NCBI GenBank assembly: GCA_913064995.1
Contig: CAJYBL010000080.1
Span: forward strand, 1 to 6,759
From: an uncultured Alphaproteobacteria bacterium
GTDB taxonomy: Bacteria > Pseudomonadota > Alphaproteobacteria > Puniceispirillales > Puniceispirillaceae
DNA: 6,759 nucleotides
Reading direction: 5' to 3'
In this document: in pieces, positions 6,409 to 6,759 of the stretch
Position numbering within the stretch: the stretch's first letter is position 1
Layout: each line of letters begins with the position of its first letter
Translations under genes and position numbers: made by a program
The notes under the pieces: generated by a model
The model's database searches: none
Told to the model about the DNA's origin: nothing
What the model saw: only the letters and a program-made list of their open reading frames with translations

Positions 6409-6759
6409 CACTGCCGGAAAGCGAGATTGATGTTGCTGTTATTGGGGCGGGCATTATCGGCGTCTGTACCGCGCTTGAACTTGCTGAACGTGGCATGAAG
6501 GTTACGATTTTTGACCCTGCGCCGGTATGTAGCAAAACCAGCTATGGCAATGCTGGCGTCATCTCGCCTTGGACCTGTGTTCCACAATCAATGCCGGGCT
6601 TGTGGAAACAGGTTCCGCGCTGGCTGATCGATCCCGAAGGACCAGTTTCGATACGCCTTGGGCATTTGCCAAAATTAATGCCATGGGTTTTGCGGTTTCT
6701 GGCGGCAGGACGTTCCAAGCGGCTTGACCCAGTTGCCGATGGTCTGTTCCGCTTGAGCA
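6405..6759 (+). CDS. FAD-dependent oxidoreductase, D-amino-acid dehydrogenase (DadA)-like, N-terminal fragment
   Basis: The gene is open at the window end; 118 residues are visible. A dinucleotide-binding fold is clear: DVAVIGAGIIGVCTALELA, with G14, G16 and G19 and an acidic residue (D37) ending the second strand. SYGNAGVISPW (46-56) follows, the FAD-contacting segment typical of DAO-superfamily D-amino-acid dehydrogenases. These flavoproteins oxidise amino or imino groups of small amino acids (D-amino acids, glycine derivatives, hydroxyproline) and pass electrons to the respiratory chain or oxygen. Substrate residues lie in the missing C-terminal part. The ATG overlaps the cupin stop as ATGA, so translation is coupled. 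Together with the TRAP genes this suggests import and oxidation of an amino-acid-like compound, which is an inference from context. Confidence 0.88.
   Translation, partial: MTLPESEIDVAVIGAGIIGVCTALELAERGMKVTIFDPAPVCSKTSYGNAGVISPWTCVPQSMPGLWKQVPRWLIDPEGPVSIRLGHLPKLMPWVLRFLAAGRSKRLDPVADGLFRLS

Overview
The window looks like a piece of a mid-GC Gram-negative chromosome, most likely a marine alphaproteobacterium. The grounds are a periplasmic TAXI-type TRAP binding protein with a fused 4TM/12TM permease, overlapping catabolic genes downstream and short intergenic gaps. A SAR116/Puniceispirillum-like source would fit, but that is an impression from gene content and style and was not tested.

Left part (1-2053): a class V aminotransferase-like gene is cut by the window start and runs leftward. 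It is divergent from a cryptochrome/photolyase-family gene (395-2053). The 160-base gap between them holds two inverted repeats and a plausible rightward promoter whose predicted start falls on the photolyase ATG. The photolyase homologue keeps the fold-defining motifs but lacks most residues that define classical CPD photolyases. It also carries a tandemly repeated pentapeptide in its interdomain linker.

Middle (2054-2861): a decayed LysR-family regulator on the minus strand (about 2552-2074) has an internal stop, a one-base loss in a homopolymer, a probable further frameshift and no complete effector domain. It is divergent from the transport operon, the usual position of a LysR regulator, so the operon has probably lost its local regulator. 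The remaining 300 or so bases hold a possible promoter and a dyad.

Right part (2862-6759): a rightward operon encodes a TAXI-family TRAP binding protein, a fused TRAP permease, a small cupin and a D-amino-acid dehydrogenase/oxidase-like flavoprotein cut by the window end. A strong hairpin plus T-tract lies between the binding protein and the permease and probably gives excess binding protein. The last three genes are joined by overlapping stop/start codons. The likely job is uptake of a small organic acid or amino-acid-like compound followed by flavin-dependent oxidation, with the cupin possibly assisting; the substrate cannot be read from the sequence. No RNA genes, CRISPR arrays, insertion sequences or phage genes were seen, and nothing here clearly amounts to a wholly new system.
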